A DNA stretch of 64,000 nucleotides from Amylostereum areolatum (Eukaryota; Basidiomycota; Agaricomycetes; Russulales; Stereaceae). Position numbers and translations under genes: made by a program. Under the pieces are notes generated by a model. The model was not told the origin of the DNA. It saw nothing but the letters and a program-made list of their open reading frames with translations, and ran no database searches. Below, piece after piece: positions 11,005-22,649 of this stretch. How positions within the stretch are numbered: position 1 is the stretch's first letter; every line of letters starts with the position of its first letter. The stretch spans positions 434,001 through 498,000 of the forward strand of contig SAXG01000007.1 of the NCBI GenBank assembly GCA_012932865.1, given 5' to 3'.

Positions 11005-13735
11005 GTCTAAGGTCTGACTGGGGAGGTAAGCACGTTGCTCTGGGCCACGCGAGGGGAGAAGGCGGACCTAATCGGACGCAACACAAAAGCGAGAAGGAGG
11101 AGGGGATCCAGAACAAAAAGGGCCTATTGTTCGGGGTTTTATAACGCAAGGTGGGGAAGGACAAGTCGCGAGGGAGGGTAGCACTCGGCAAGATCAGATC
11201 AACGGACGGACAAGGCCAGCTGCAACTTCCACGGACCCTGGACACCTCCACCTCCACCTCCTCGGATCTCCCCATCGCATCCTGTGCTCACTCGTCCTCC
11301 CCCGCCGTCCACCATCAAGGTCACCCACGTACACTAAACATCTCCCTTCGTATCCCACTCGCAACCCATTCCGATCCCCTCCTCTCCTCCTCGTCTTCAC
11401 CCACCTCGCACGTCTATGCCTTCTCAGGCTCCGCGCCGAGCACCAGGCCCGTAGTTCCCCTCCTCATATGGTCATTACCTTGTCGCCAGATATGGAACTC
11501 CCTTTATCGCGCGCCCACTCCAGCCACCGTACCCGACACGTGGCCTTCTCCGCAGAACGACTTGGTTTTCTGTTTTTCTTTTCGTCGCGTGCTGCTTGCT
11601 CACCGTTCCTTTCGATTTCGACCCCGGGGGATTTGTCCATACCGATGAGGGCAATCGGTACGGGCGGCGGGCGCTCTCGGACTTTCTCTGGCGGAACTTG
11701 GGCTCAGGAATTGCTTTCCTACAAGGTTTGACTACGGTACTGGGGGTTGTAAGTACGTCGACGTAGGCGGCGAGAACATTTCATTATGGACGATTACCTC
11801 CAAGTCTGCGCGAGGAACTTCGTGTATCTGTTTCTCGGTACTTTGTACGTTCCACTCAATTACCCCGCCGTCGGCCCGCTACAGTATCTCCCAGGAACGT
11901 CAATATTCAATATTCACGGCCTAAAAACCTTATTAGCGTCCCGCCCGGCGGCGAAAGAGGCTTGACGCCCTCGGCCTGCGCCAACAAAGTCACGTTCCCC
12001 TTCCCCTTTCGACATCGTCCCGGCCGCCTCTTGTCACGAATCCAGCATCCCTTGACCCAAATGCAGGACTCCCTTTCCTCCTTCGGTGCGCTCGTGATTG
12101 GCCTCGGACGGCGTTTCAGCAGGTGCTCGTTGCCGACCTCGTTTCTTGGCCCGTCTGTCGTCGCCTGGGAAGTCTCGGTCCGAATATGTCAGTTCTTGCT
12201 TGCTTGTGCGGCGGCGGGGCGGGGGACGTGAAGAGTCAAGGCCGTCGGTTTGGGGAGGACTCGGCCAGACTGTCGGTGCTCACGGGCGTGTACTCGGGTT
12301 CTTGTTCTGCTCTCTTCTCCTGGGCCTCGTCAAGAAGCTGCACTACTTGCTAGCCTGACACTCCGCGTTTCGTTTGACCCTTGGTATTCATCGGCGTATC
12401 TCCCAGCTGGCCACCCCCTTCATCTTCGTGGCGGAGAAAACGTACTATACAGTCTTCTCGCCCGTCTTTGTATCTGCCAAGTGGCTGGTTACCCCGTCAG
12501 CCCGAGTCCAAGTCGATCCAGTCACGTACATACCTTACAGGCGCTTCCCCTTGAGCGCGTCCCTCGACAACCCATACTCAGCCATCCTCCCTTGTCCTTC
12601 CCGTCGTCGTCCTGACTACGCCTTCCCATTTCCCAACATCCAAGCAACGAGGCTCGGATTAGACTCGACGACGACGTCCGCTCGGCGATCAACGGGACAC
12701 GGACACGTACGGATATAGGGCCCCTGCGTCAGCGAATATCTGAAGGTCAGCCTTTGTCCTTTATTCTGTCGCTCGCTTGTCGCATTGTCAACGTCGCCGC
12801 TCGCGCTGCGTACTGGGCATCTTTCCTGTGCCGTGCACTCGGGCCATTCGGGCAGATTTGAGAGCCTGGACGTTTGGTAGGGGTCGTATCGTTGGCGGCG
12901 ACGGAGCCGAGAACTTGAAGGCGCTTGCTTGCTTTGTGGTGCTAACACGGCAGCACGTCCGAGTCCTTGTCCCCCCCGCATCGCACCGCATTTTTGTCTA
13001 CTATCGCATCGCATCCCTGGTCCCGGTCGCCGCACGCGCAACGACAACTCTATCCGTCGCCAGCCCAACGCGCGCTCGACGGTCGAGAAGGCAGGAAGAC
13101 TCGAGAGGAAGAGAACGACGTCCATCCCACCCAGCCACCTCTAGTAACTCGCCATCGATCACTTCAGGCCCGTATCACACCGTTGGACCAGGTTGAAGAC
13201 AACGAGGCGTTAGAACGAGTGGGGACGCTCCCGGCACCGTGATATCTAGCTTTACAGAGTACGAGCCCGTTCCATGTCCGTCGCTAGAAGTAGCTCTACC
13301 AGCCAGAACGCCTTCTATTCCCGTTCAACTCTCTTTTGAATAGAGCTTTGGCGCGGTCTTTCGACTTGAGCACGGCTCCACTCCATCCCGTATTCGCGCT
13401 ATGATAAACCACTGGAACGGGGTCGACTAGCTGCCATCGCGCGGATCAACTTAGGTTCGTCGACTCACGTCGTTCTCGACGATCGCCCGTTCTGTTTCTC
13501 GGGTCTGCTCGGCGCTTGGTCGGGGAATGTAAGTACTCTTAGCGGCATTGTATATATAGTGCTAACCATCACTCCGACTACTATATATGTCAGTGGACGT
13601 GTGCTGCACCCCAAGTTACTTGCTGTTACTTGGTACCTGTTCAATGAGTACTTACCATGGTCCTTCAGAGCACGTGACAGACGGACTTTCTCTTTTCGTG
13701 GAATGGACCGCAGTACCCGAGGAGAGAAAGCTCAG
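11005..13735. other. Long gene-free region upstream of the HMG-box gene
   Basis: About 2.7 kb with strong purine/pyrimidine strand asymmetry and only short overlapping open frames on both strands, none resembling a known protein or showing a consistent exon series. It probably holds the promoter and leader of the HMG-box gene; short upstream open frames are possible. TATA-like tracts occur near 13550. Confidence 0.45.
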
Positions 13736-14163
13736 GATTGAGGCCTGAGGGATGCGCCACGAAAGAGGACCTCGCCAGCCCCGCAGAGTTCGACAGCGAA
13801 GGCCAGCGCTGCCTTGTCGTCGGTAAGGACGGCAACGCTACCGACCCCACCGTCGGACACTACGCTGGCCTGGTGTCATTCACTCGCAACGAAGGCGGCA
13901 TTGAGTCCGTCGAGCTCGGTGGCATCTACAACTTGGGCGTCAAGAGCGTCGAAGCCTTCTCCGCCAAGGGAGACTCGGGCTCCCTCGTCTGGCACACGAC
14001 GAACGGCAAAGCTCGCATCGTCGGCCAACTCCACTCCGGAAATAACAAAGGCGGCTCGACCAGCAACCATGTTACTTATTGCACCCCTGGCTGGTGCTTG
14101 CTGGACCAAACCAGGAAGAAGTTCAAGCACGCCGACTTCTACCGCACCACCTGGTCAGCTTGA
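13736..14163 (+). pseudogene. Truncated trypsin-fold (serine-protease-like) protein, C-terminal part only
   Basis: The open frame encodes only the last ~140 residues of a protein family common in agaricomycetes. Visible landmarks are DLASPAEFDSEGQRCLVVGK, the catalytic-serine style motif SAKGDSGSLVW, then LHSGNNKGG, HVTYCTPGWCLL and HADFYRTTW before the stop. Full-length relatives have a long N-terminal domain and the upstream His/Asp half of the protease fold; neither is present upstream. There is no ATG that makes sense: the frame opens with TTG/AGG after a stop. I infer a 5'-truncated relic rather than a working protease, although an undetected upstream exon cannot be excluded. Confidence 0.6.
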
Positions 14164-15007
14164 GAACACATCGTCGGCTTTTTACTCTCCATCCCTACGC
14201 TTCTTCTTCTACGACTCGTTCTGCTGTCTCGGCGCTCAATTATCTATCAACTATTGGTTGGCATTTGGTGCAGGACAGATGCCTTGATCGTCGGGCGGCT
14301 GTAAAGGGTTGACCACGACGACTTTCGCTCTACTTTGCGGGCTTGCTTACTTTTACAAAGATATATCTTACCTGCTTGCTTGTTAACTTTGGCCTCTTCC
14401 TCCGCGGAGCCCCGAGCTCAGATAAATACCTTGACTCCGCTGGCCCTTCTTCGGACTAGGTGCGGATGGGTGTACTTATACTTAGGACGCCTCGCTTCAA
14501 CCTTGTGTACATAGGCCGAATGAACGGTTCCAGCAGTGGGGACCTGCATGGGACACATCCATCTGAATCTCCGCGCAGACAGTGTGACGACGCCAAATTG
14601 AAGGCCGTGCTCCGTTTATTTGAGACCGGCCTCGTGTTCGATCGTGAATCGGTGCGAAAGTGGAAGGCAAGCTACTTTATGTAAAATATAAAGTAAGATA
14701 ACGACACGAAACAGCCGCAGATAGCTTTGACGGCAAGACGAGGAAAGAGACCAGGACCAAACGTACTACAGAGATGTAAGTAACGGGGTATGTATCACAG
14801 ACATGCTCATCCCTTCCTCGACAGACCCCGAAAAGATAGGCAAACATAGACCTAAATGAAACCGAACGTGAGCTCTGGACTTGGAAGCGTGTTTCCAGAG
14901 AAATTAACGAAGGCGTAAAACATGAGACCTTGAGACGGCAAGGGAAGGGGGAGAGCGGGCGCTCGGACAAGATGAAGATGAAGAAACGAAGGCATAACGA
15001 GTACAGG
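14164..15007. other. Intergenic region
   Basis: No gene supported. A 74-codon open frame at 14460-14684 shows no recognisable feature. Confidence 0.4.
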
Positions 15008-16110
15008 TCAGAACGCCATGCGCGCCACGGCGATCGCAAACCACACCAGCCCGAATGTCCCAGCGCTCGGCGGGCCCCAATACGCCCCCGCATCTACCAA
15101 CGGCACATTATCGCCGATGGTGCTGTTCAAACAGGCGAGCAACGTGGTATCGATCCCGCTCGGCAGCGGTGTCGCCGGCGCGCTCGAGTCGTTCCCGAGC
15201 GCCGAAGTATCGTTGTATCCGTCGAGCGTGAGCACGACGCTGCTTGCGCGGTAGTATTGGATCGCCTGTTCCGGTTGTGGGTCGGACGCGGTGGACGCGT
15301 TGTACGCTGACGGCGCTGAGGACGAGGAGGCGTTGTTGAGGTCTTGGGACGCGCATGCGGAGCGTATGGTGCTGATGAGGGTGACGGTTGTGGCGTTGTC
15401 CGCGAGCAAGTGGTAGGTCGTGTTAGGTTGTATTTGACACGAAGGCAGCTTGCACCATAGGCCCTCCCGGGCGCGTTGAGTTGTCCGGGTCGCCGTACTG
15501 AGGGAGGATGTTAGAACGGTGGAAGTCGGGAGGACGAAAACACGCACCTCATTGCGGTCGTGCAAGTAGGCGGCGGATCCTCCGGCAGCACCACCCCAGA
15601 CGACGGGCCAGAAGTAGAACGGAAACCCAGCTCCTGCGACGCCCCGTTGGGCAACGCCGGGATATCCGCTGCCGTACGTGCTGCGATTCCCAAGTTCATA
15701 AGTCGATCTCCGCGGCTATCTCTCACGAGACACAGGAATACACCCACTTCGTGCCATAGACCTGATCCCTTGTTCCCCCTCCTGCGGTCCGCCCCGCGAA
15801 CGGCTGTCCACTCGCGATCGTCACGGGCGTGCCGCCGCCTCTGCTGCTCGTGGACGCGGAGCTCTTTCCCGCCGGAAGACTCGACACGGGCACGGTCTGT
15901 CCTGAAGATGCGCCCCGCGGTGAGCTGCTCGCGCCGGTGTCGGAGCTGCTGCCCTTGGACGTACCACCACCGCTGCTGCTGCTGCCGCCGCCGGTCTTGC
16001 CTGTGCTACCACCCCCTTTACTGCCGCCGCCGCCGCCTTTCCCGCCGCCTCCTTTGCGCTTCTCCAGGTTTTGTGTCGTCGAGATAAATGGGAACCCGCA
16101 TCGTGGTTGA
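15008..16110 (-). CDS. Glycine-rich secreted, probably surface-anchored protein
   Basis: Member of an uncharacterised agaricomycete family. Reading on the minus strand, a KR site (LEKRKGGGG) is followed by a Gly/Ser-rich region of about 90 residues (SKGGGSTGKTGGGSSSSGGG), then ASGQPFAGRTAGGGTRDQVY, an intron, and a conserved block FPFYFWPVVWGGAAGG ending YLHDRNE. After another intron comes YGDPDNSTRPGGPMVQ, then a domain with YRASSVVLTLDGYNDT and a hydrophobic tail GLVWFAIAVARMAF that looks like a GPI-attachment signal. The expected N-terminal signal-peptide exon beyond about 16080 was not found with confidence. An in-frame TAA at 15423-15425 interrupts the last exon; one base of shift restores the family pattern. 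Confidence 0.65.
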
Positions 16111-17011
16111 GATAAGTTAGAAGGTCGTCAGGCGGTGGTTTGGGAAGGGTGTCGCGAGGTCGTGGAGAGGTCGTGGAGGGAATCTGGAAAATGCCAAGGA
16201 GTCCTTGGTCAGACAATGGCCAAAATCTGAGTCCCGTGCTCTGGCGGCTCTGCGTCACCACTCGTGCCTTGTGAGACACGAAGATCGCAATGACGACGCG
16301 CGAAGTCAGTGGCTGATATTTAGTAGCCTGTTCGTGGGGTCTAGTAGGGAGCAGAGACGGCAATAAGCGTGGATATATGCTACGTATAAGTAGCGGGAAG
16401 GGAGGTTTTATAAGGACGTGTACCTTGACATCGCCTTTCTGCGCTGCCGACAAAGAAAAAAATATGCGGGGAGCATGTGGTCTCGTCAGCATTGGATATG
16501 AGGTCCGTGGTTCCGAAGGTGACAGCCTGCAGGAGAGGCCGAGGGCTGTGTTTTGAGATGTGAACGCGGCCAAGGCGCTTTGCAAGATAGCAAGCCGGGA
16601 GGGCGGTGTCCTCGGGTATCCTCCTTGTCTCAATACACGAGGGGCATGTACACGAGGACTAGCACCGTACCGGATCGTACCCGAGTTGTCGGCACGCTGC
16701 TGCTCTAAACGAAATGTGACATACAGGAGCACGTTCATAATTGCCATGGATGGGGTCGGTCGAAGATTGCAACAAGTATACTCATGCTTTGTCGGAATAC
16801 CACCGGAGCACGAGGACAGCCTGAGCAGGCGCTGTGATGTTGATCGGCGACGGGGAAGGGGAGGGTAAATAGATCATATATATATCATACATGGCTACAT
16901 GGACGCGTGGTATCCCGGTGAGAAGAACGAAGTGTATAGCTACAATAGTGCGGAGAGCAGGTGGATAACACAGCAAGGAGGAAAGCGAAACAGCCGATCT
17001 CATAGATACCT
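16111..17011. other. Intergenic region, may hold the first exon of the glycine-rich gene
   Basis: The long minus-strand open frame here has no domain and only overlaps the Gly-rich gene out of frame. A signal-peptide exon for the neighbour is expected somewhere in this stretch but I cannot place it. Confidence 0.35.
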
Positions 17012-20000
17012 CTATTCGTCGTATTGCGTGAGCTGCGTGCGGATATTCGTCAGCCGCAGGATCGTCGAAGAGAGGATCGAGATACCCACGTCCAAAGTCA
17101 AGGTCCGGGAGCTGTTCACGTCCTGGTCCCGGTAGATGCCCACGAGCGAGTTGCCGCGTTCGTAGAGGGAGCCTTTCAGACTGATGACGATGAACTGGAA
17201 AGTGTCCGACGCCTGTGAGCGAATGTAATTGGCGATCTTCGCAACGTTGGTATTATCCAGTGCCGCGTCGACCTCGTCTAGGACGAAAAAGGGACTAGGT
17301 TGATAGCTATCACATACGAAGATTAGTTGATCCTGGAGGTGAACCCGAAGGTTGGCTCTTATACCTATGGATAGCGAAAAGCAGGGCCAAGGCCGCGACC
17401 GTCTTTTCTCCACCAGAAAGCTGTTCCATATCTCGGAATCGTTTCATAGGTGGCATCGCGTGGTACTTGATACCGCTGAGATATGGCTCCTGCAAGGTCG
17501 TCAGTAACAAAGCAGACGCTGCAGCCACGAAGACAAACCTCGTTATCTTCCAGACTGAGGTATGCAACACCCCCCATAGGCGCTGCCTTGCCCTTGGTCA
17601 GGTCCTTGTATACTTGGTCGATGCGTTCTGAGATGTGGTTGTAAGCCATGTTGAAAAGCTCCGTTCTTCCACAGGAGTCAATACACGAAGAGCTGAAAGG
17701 ACAGTAACACGCCTACCGTCTCTGCTTCACGTCGTTGAACAAATCCCTCGCCGTCTTCGAGTCCTTTCTAGCTTTGTCTGCCTCTTTATCAGTTTCGGCA
17801 AGTTTCGCCTTGACGTCGTCCAACCTGGAAACCATCCCGTCAGCCCGAGAAGATGTCGCCCCGCGAAACTCGCTTGCCGTTCGATAGCCTTCATATTCGG
17901 AGCCATGCGCTCAATATCGTTGTTGAGCTTGGTGATCTGAGCCTCGAATTCGGTCAGGGCGTCGCCCGACGCATCCTATATATCCATGTCAGCAGGGTAA
18001 ACCACATGAAGGCAGAATAGACTCACTGTCGACCGCGCTTTCTCGTCCAGTGATTCGAAATCGACTTCGATGCCGAAATCTGGAACTCGCTTGGGGCGAT
18101 AAGCCGAGTCCTCATCTTCATCGACATCCATAGCGACCTCGTCGCGAAGATTCTGTGCCAACGTCAGTAAAGAACCGTGGTCAGATTTATCAAGTGCTCA
18201 CCTCTTCCATAGGTACGTCCTTCAGATGACCCTCCAGGAGGGGCAAGTCAATCTCTTCCAGGCGACACTTGCGGTACAGACCAGAACGCTCGAGGCCAAG
18301 CCTCTCAATGTCATCATTCTATGAACAGGACGTCAGAACGCACACGAATCCTCCACAGGCTACCGAGCACACGTACCCGGGTGGAGATCTCCTTCTCGGC
18401 CTGATCAAGGGCTTTACCGGCCTTGGCTGTAGCACGCTTTGCCTCGTCTACCGCCTTGGACTTTTCTTCCAGAGTCTCCTTGAGAGCATCCATTTCACCC
18501 TGCAGCTCGGCGATCCCTTCTTGCATCTCTTCAATCTCCTGTTCAGTCTTGGCTTTGGCCTCCCCATGCCGGATCAAATTGGCCTCTTCTGTGGCGATTG
18601 TTTGGTCTACCATAGCCAGGCGGGCCCGCGTTGATGTGAGTTGCTCCTCCTCAAACTGAGATCTGCAAAAACGTTGAGCGAGACGTTAGACATAAATGAA
18701 AGGTAGCAACGCACTGGTGGGTCAACCGCGCGATTTGGGTGTCGAATCGCATGCGAGCAGCGCTCTCCTCTTGGGCGAGCTTGAGTTGACGCTCCTCGTA
18801 CTCCCGAATATTGGCTACGCCGATCTCATTGCAGAAGGACGCAAAAACTTGGTCTTCGGCGGCGTTAACAACTGTCTCGAGGCCCTCGATTTTCTCCACG
18901 ATAGAGTCGAGCGCCTTCTTGGCCTACAACCCAGACTGATTCGACACGAGTAACCCGTTGGCATGTGCATCAACGCTCACCTTTTTGAGTTCAGGGGAGT
19001 TTTGCTTGAGCGACCTTTCGACGTGCTTGAGCTCGTCCTTTATCCCGGTCAATTTTGACTTGCAAGCACTCTGCCATATCGTCAGCTTCATCTTTGGAGG
19101 GCGACAGAAGATGATATACGAACGAGGTCATCACGGGCAACTTGAAGGGCGGACTCCAGGCGGGCCATTTCCGAAGTGAGGTTGTCGTCGTCCTTGTTTC
19201 GCGGCCTATTCTTGTTGAGCTCCTGGAGCTGGCTGTGGATATTGTCTCGGACGCGTCGAAGGCCTACTCGGTGATAAACATGACCACCATAGGAATGACA
19301 ACCCTAACCCAATCTCACCTTGGAGGTCCTTATCCTCCCACTTCTTGCCATTCTCATGAGTACTCCGCCCACCAGTGATAAGGCCACTCTTGTGAATGAT
19401 CGTCCCCTCTAAGGTCACAGCTGTGCACCCATCAATCATCACCGGTCCAGTCTCTCCGAATGTCCCTTCAGGCGTACCTTTGATCTCCTGCTGTTTCTCG
19501 TAGCACACGTAGCGTGCAACGTCCATCGTGTCGCAAACAAGCGCATTTCCGCAGGCATGGTGGATAGCGCGCTCAATGGCGGGCTCGTACTGGATAACAT
19601 CGACAGCAAGACGGGCACCTTTGGCGAATGCACGGAATTTGTCGTTGACAGGTTTGACCTGGATGGTATCGAGCGGAATGAATGTAGCAATACCCGCACG
19701 CTGATTGCGCATATACTAGGAAATATGCAAGACAACGTAAGGACAAAACAAGCCTAAAGCAGAGGCTTCATACCTCGATACAGTCGATACCCGTCTTCTC
19801 TTCATCCACGACGACGGCATCAATGTTGCGGCCAAGCACGACAGAGATTGCGGTCTCATACTTTCGCTGCGTCGGTTTGCATAGATCCACCAATCGACCA
19901 CGCACACCTGTAAAATTTAGTCTAAGCACTTGGTGCCGTTAATGAAAACGAAAGACAACACACCAGGGAAAATCCTCTGTAAGCTGGCGAGTGTTTCCTT

Positions 20001-21983
20001 GAGCTTCGCTTCACGCTCGGACTCTTTCTGATCCACACCCGCCTGGAGGAGCTTCTGCTGCACGTCTTGGAGCTTCTCATTCAACTCTGCTTCGAGTTGT
20101 CTGGTCACGACGAGTTAGCGGTAGAGTAAGGAAGAAACAGACGCAAACCGTACTGGTTTTTGGTTCTCTCGGATTGCTGGTTCTCGAGCTCCTGCTTCAC
20201 CTTGGTAAGGTTTTCATGGAGAGATTTGACTTTCTCTTCAAGCTGACGCAGATATCAGCAACAGGACCCGAAAAAAAAGTGGAACACACCTCATCCTTCC
20301 TGGTGCCATTGATGTTGGAGCTCTCGCGCAATGAGTCGCGTTTTTGCTCGAGATCGTCCTGTTTATCCTTGAGCTGAGTATGCGTACGTGAAGTAGCTTT
20401 CTCGTCGCGTCTGATCGTTTCCAATGCTTGACGTTCGTCGACTGCCAGCACGCTTGCCTGCGCCTTCCTATCAAGGCGTTGAAGGTGGAAAGAGATACGA
20501 GCAAATCAACATGCCACTCACAGTCTGTGATACTCATTCAAACTCTCTTCGCTTAACGAAAGATTGTTCTGTGATGCGCGCCTCTGCTCCTCTGCGGACA
20601 AGACGTTATACGGATGTGCACTGAAGACTATAAAAAGTCAAACCTTGGGCGGCCTGCGCGGCTTTCTTTGTGTCCTCGAGGTCCTTCAGGTGTGCACGAA
20701 GCTTTGTATCCTGCCGCTCAGCGTCTTTCGCAACTTGATCGCGAATGCCACGAGCATTGTTAAGCTTGCGAGTTGAATGGGTAATCTGAGCCTCGGTGGA
20801 CGCAATCTCGGGTCTCTAAGAGCATTGCAGGAAGGAGATCATTGGAGGCACGAACTCCGAAAGAGCAAATGTACACACCTTGGCCTCAATCGTCTTCTCC
20901 GCCTTCTTCACCCTTTTCTCCTTAGATGTGACGTTGCTACGTGCTATGGCTTGCTCCTTTCGGGCCGCATCGAGCTCATCGTCCTTCGCTTCCTTCTCAT
21001 CTCGCAGGCCTGCCAGAGTCCGGCTGTGAGCCTTGATCTCACGAGCGTTGCGCTCCAGGGCTTCTTCGATGTGAAACAATTTGAAGAGAACACGATGAAG
21101 AATGAGGTCGTCCTGGGGTGGGTTAAAGTCGAAGCAAAGGTAGAGAGATGGAGATACGTACTCGTTCTTGGCACAAGGCTTCAAACCGAGCCGCTTCTTC
21201 CTTTTGCTCGTTGTATTGCTTGATCTCCCCCGCAATCCCGCGGCGCTTGGTGAAATTCGTCGTCGCGTTTTCCGTAGCGCGCTCTTGATCATCGCGAGCC
21301 TTCTCGTATTCACCCGCAAGTTCGAGGGATCCGCTGATTTGTTCTATGAGCTTGGTGAGGTCCTTCGGAGACTGAGATGCAACCATCTCGACGTCGCCCT
21401 GGAAAACGAGGAAAGTTTTTGGCTTTGACTAGAATGTTATGCTTGACAAGGGCAGCATTGTATGTGGTGTATGAAACTACTTTGGTGTTGAGTTTGTACT
21501 CGGAGGCACCCGTTGTGGAGATCCTAGGGGAGAAATGTCAGGTCATGGCAGCAATGGTGGTGGAAGAGGCTCACGTTCGTTGAAAGTTCCAAACTTTCTT
21601 GTCCGCGTCTTCGTATACAGCGAGCACCCACGCCTTCTTGGCAGTCCCTTCGCCGTCTTCCTCCTCCTCTTCGTCGTCGTCGTCTCCCGTAGTTCTCGAA
21701 AGGTCGGCCTCCCCTTCTCGCGCCAGACGTCTACCACGATATACGAGGTCCTTCAGCTGGCTACTGCGTAGCTGGGCACTTTTGACGCCGAGAACGAACG
21801 AAATCGCGTCCATAAGGTTGGATTTGCCGGCACCATTGGGACCAATGACCGAGGTGAAGTGTCGAAACGGACCGATTATCTGGTGGCCTCTGGACACAAT
21901 TGGTGAGATTTATACAGAGACGTTGGGTAGATTGCGCACCTGTAGGACTTGAAGTCGCAAAGCTCGATGCGAACCAGCGGCAT
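17012..21983 (-). CDS. SMC1: Cohesin subunit SMC1
   Basis: Structural maintenance of chromosomes protein 1, the ATPase arm that pairs with SMC3 in the cohesin ring for sister-chromatid cohesion. The start [15 protein letters not shown] is at 21983. The Walker A region reads [20 protein letters not shown]. The two globular ends are joined by long coiled coils ([18 protein letters not shown] and many Glu/Lys-rich exons) around a hinge near 19.3-19.9 kb ([16 protein letters not shown], then [20 protein letters not shown] and [13 protein letters not shown]). The C-terminal end has the ABC signature [20 protein letters not shown] and Walker [16 protein letters not shown]. These match SMC1 rather than SMC3, SMC2 or SMC4. 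The stop is at 17012. There are a dozen or so small introns, and the frame is intact throughout, with an acidic loop ([10 protein letters not shown]) after the first ATPase segment. Confidence 0.95.
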
Positions 21984-22030
21984 GGTGGTAGGGTCGACGT
22001 TGAGGAAAGCGCGCCCGCGAAGGGGGTGAC

Positions 22031-22064
22031 AAACGCGACTGTGACGAACGCGTGACGAACGCGT
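22031..22064 (-). promoter_or_regulatory. Three MluI-box-like (MCB) sites upstream of SMC1
   Basis: ACGCGT occurs at 22048-22053 and 22059-22064 inside a perfect 11-bp tandem repeat (GTGACGAACGC twice), with a related ACGCGA at 22033-22038. They lie about 50-80 bp before the SMC1 start codon. In budding yeast and other fungi, ACGCGT is bound by the MBF complex, which drives G1/S transcription of S-phase genes. The role here is an inference. Confidence 0.5.
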
Positions 22065-22649
22065 CGGCCACCGGCTGCCACCGGGCGCCACCGAATCCCG
22101 ATTGCTCTCCGTCTCGTCCTCACACGCTACCTCACTTCATCCACGTTTTACTTACATGCGGTCCACGGCTCACCAGTAAGCATGCACCATCGAACCGACT
22201 CGATATAAAAACCAACACGATGTCTCACTTACTTACTTCTGGGTGTTTTTGTCTCGAAATTCTACGGACGCGGCGTCGAGACCAAGTCGAGACTCGAGTC
22301 GGATCGACCGCACAGGCGAGTAGCACTCGGGCTTAATATTATAGTTACACTCGTCGACTTCCCTCCAAGCAATGACTCTTGCGGTTATACCACGTTATAC
22401 CTACCAATACCCGGGAGCCTGCCGTCGACTAACGACCCTCACAGCCCTACAAATGAATCTACCCTCTGAACTCTAATAAAGCTCTTCAAATGTCACGTGC
22501 ATGCCAATATGCATTTCTCGCCGCTGGGCAATGCAGTTCTCTTCTCAAGTTCTTATCTCCCACCCGTATACAGAACTCGGAACCACCCACAGTGAGTCCA
22601 CCTGCCGCTCGGAGTCACTCACGAGGTTGACCCGAAGACTTGCTTACAG
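22065..22649. other. Intergenic region between divergent genes
   Basis: Short promoter region shared by SMC1 (-) and the hypothetical gene (+). No gene supported. Confidence 0.5.

Noticed and set aside
15821..16747. Long minus-strand open frame rich in Ala and Arg
   Set aside because: It is the out-of-phase shadow of the GGC-rich exon of the glycine-rich protein gene, and its upstream half has no domain.
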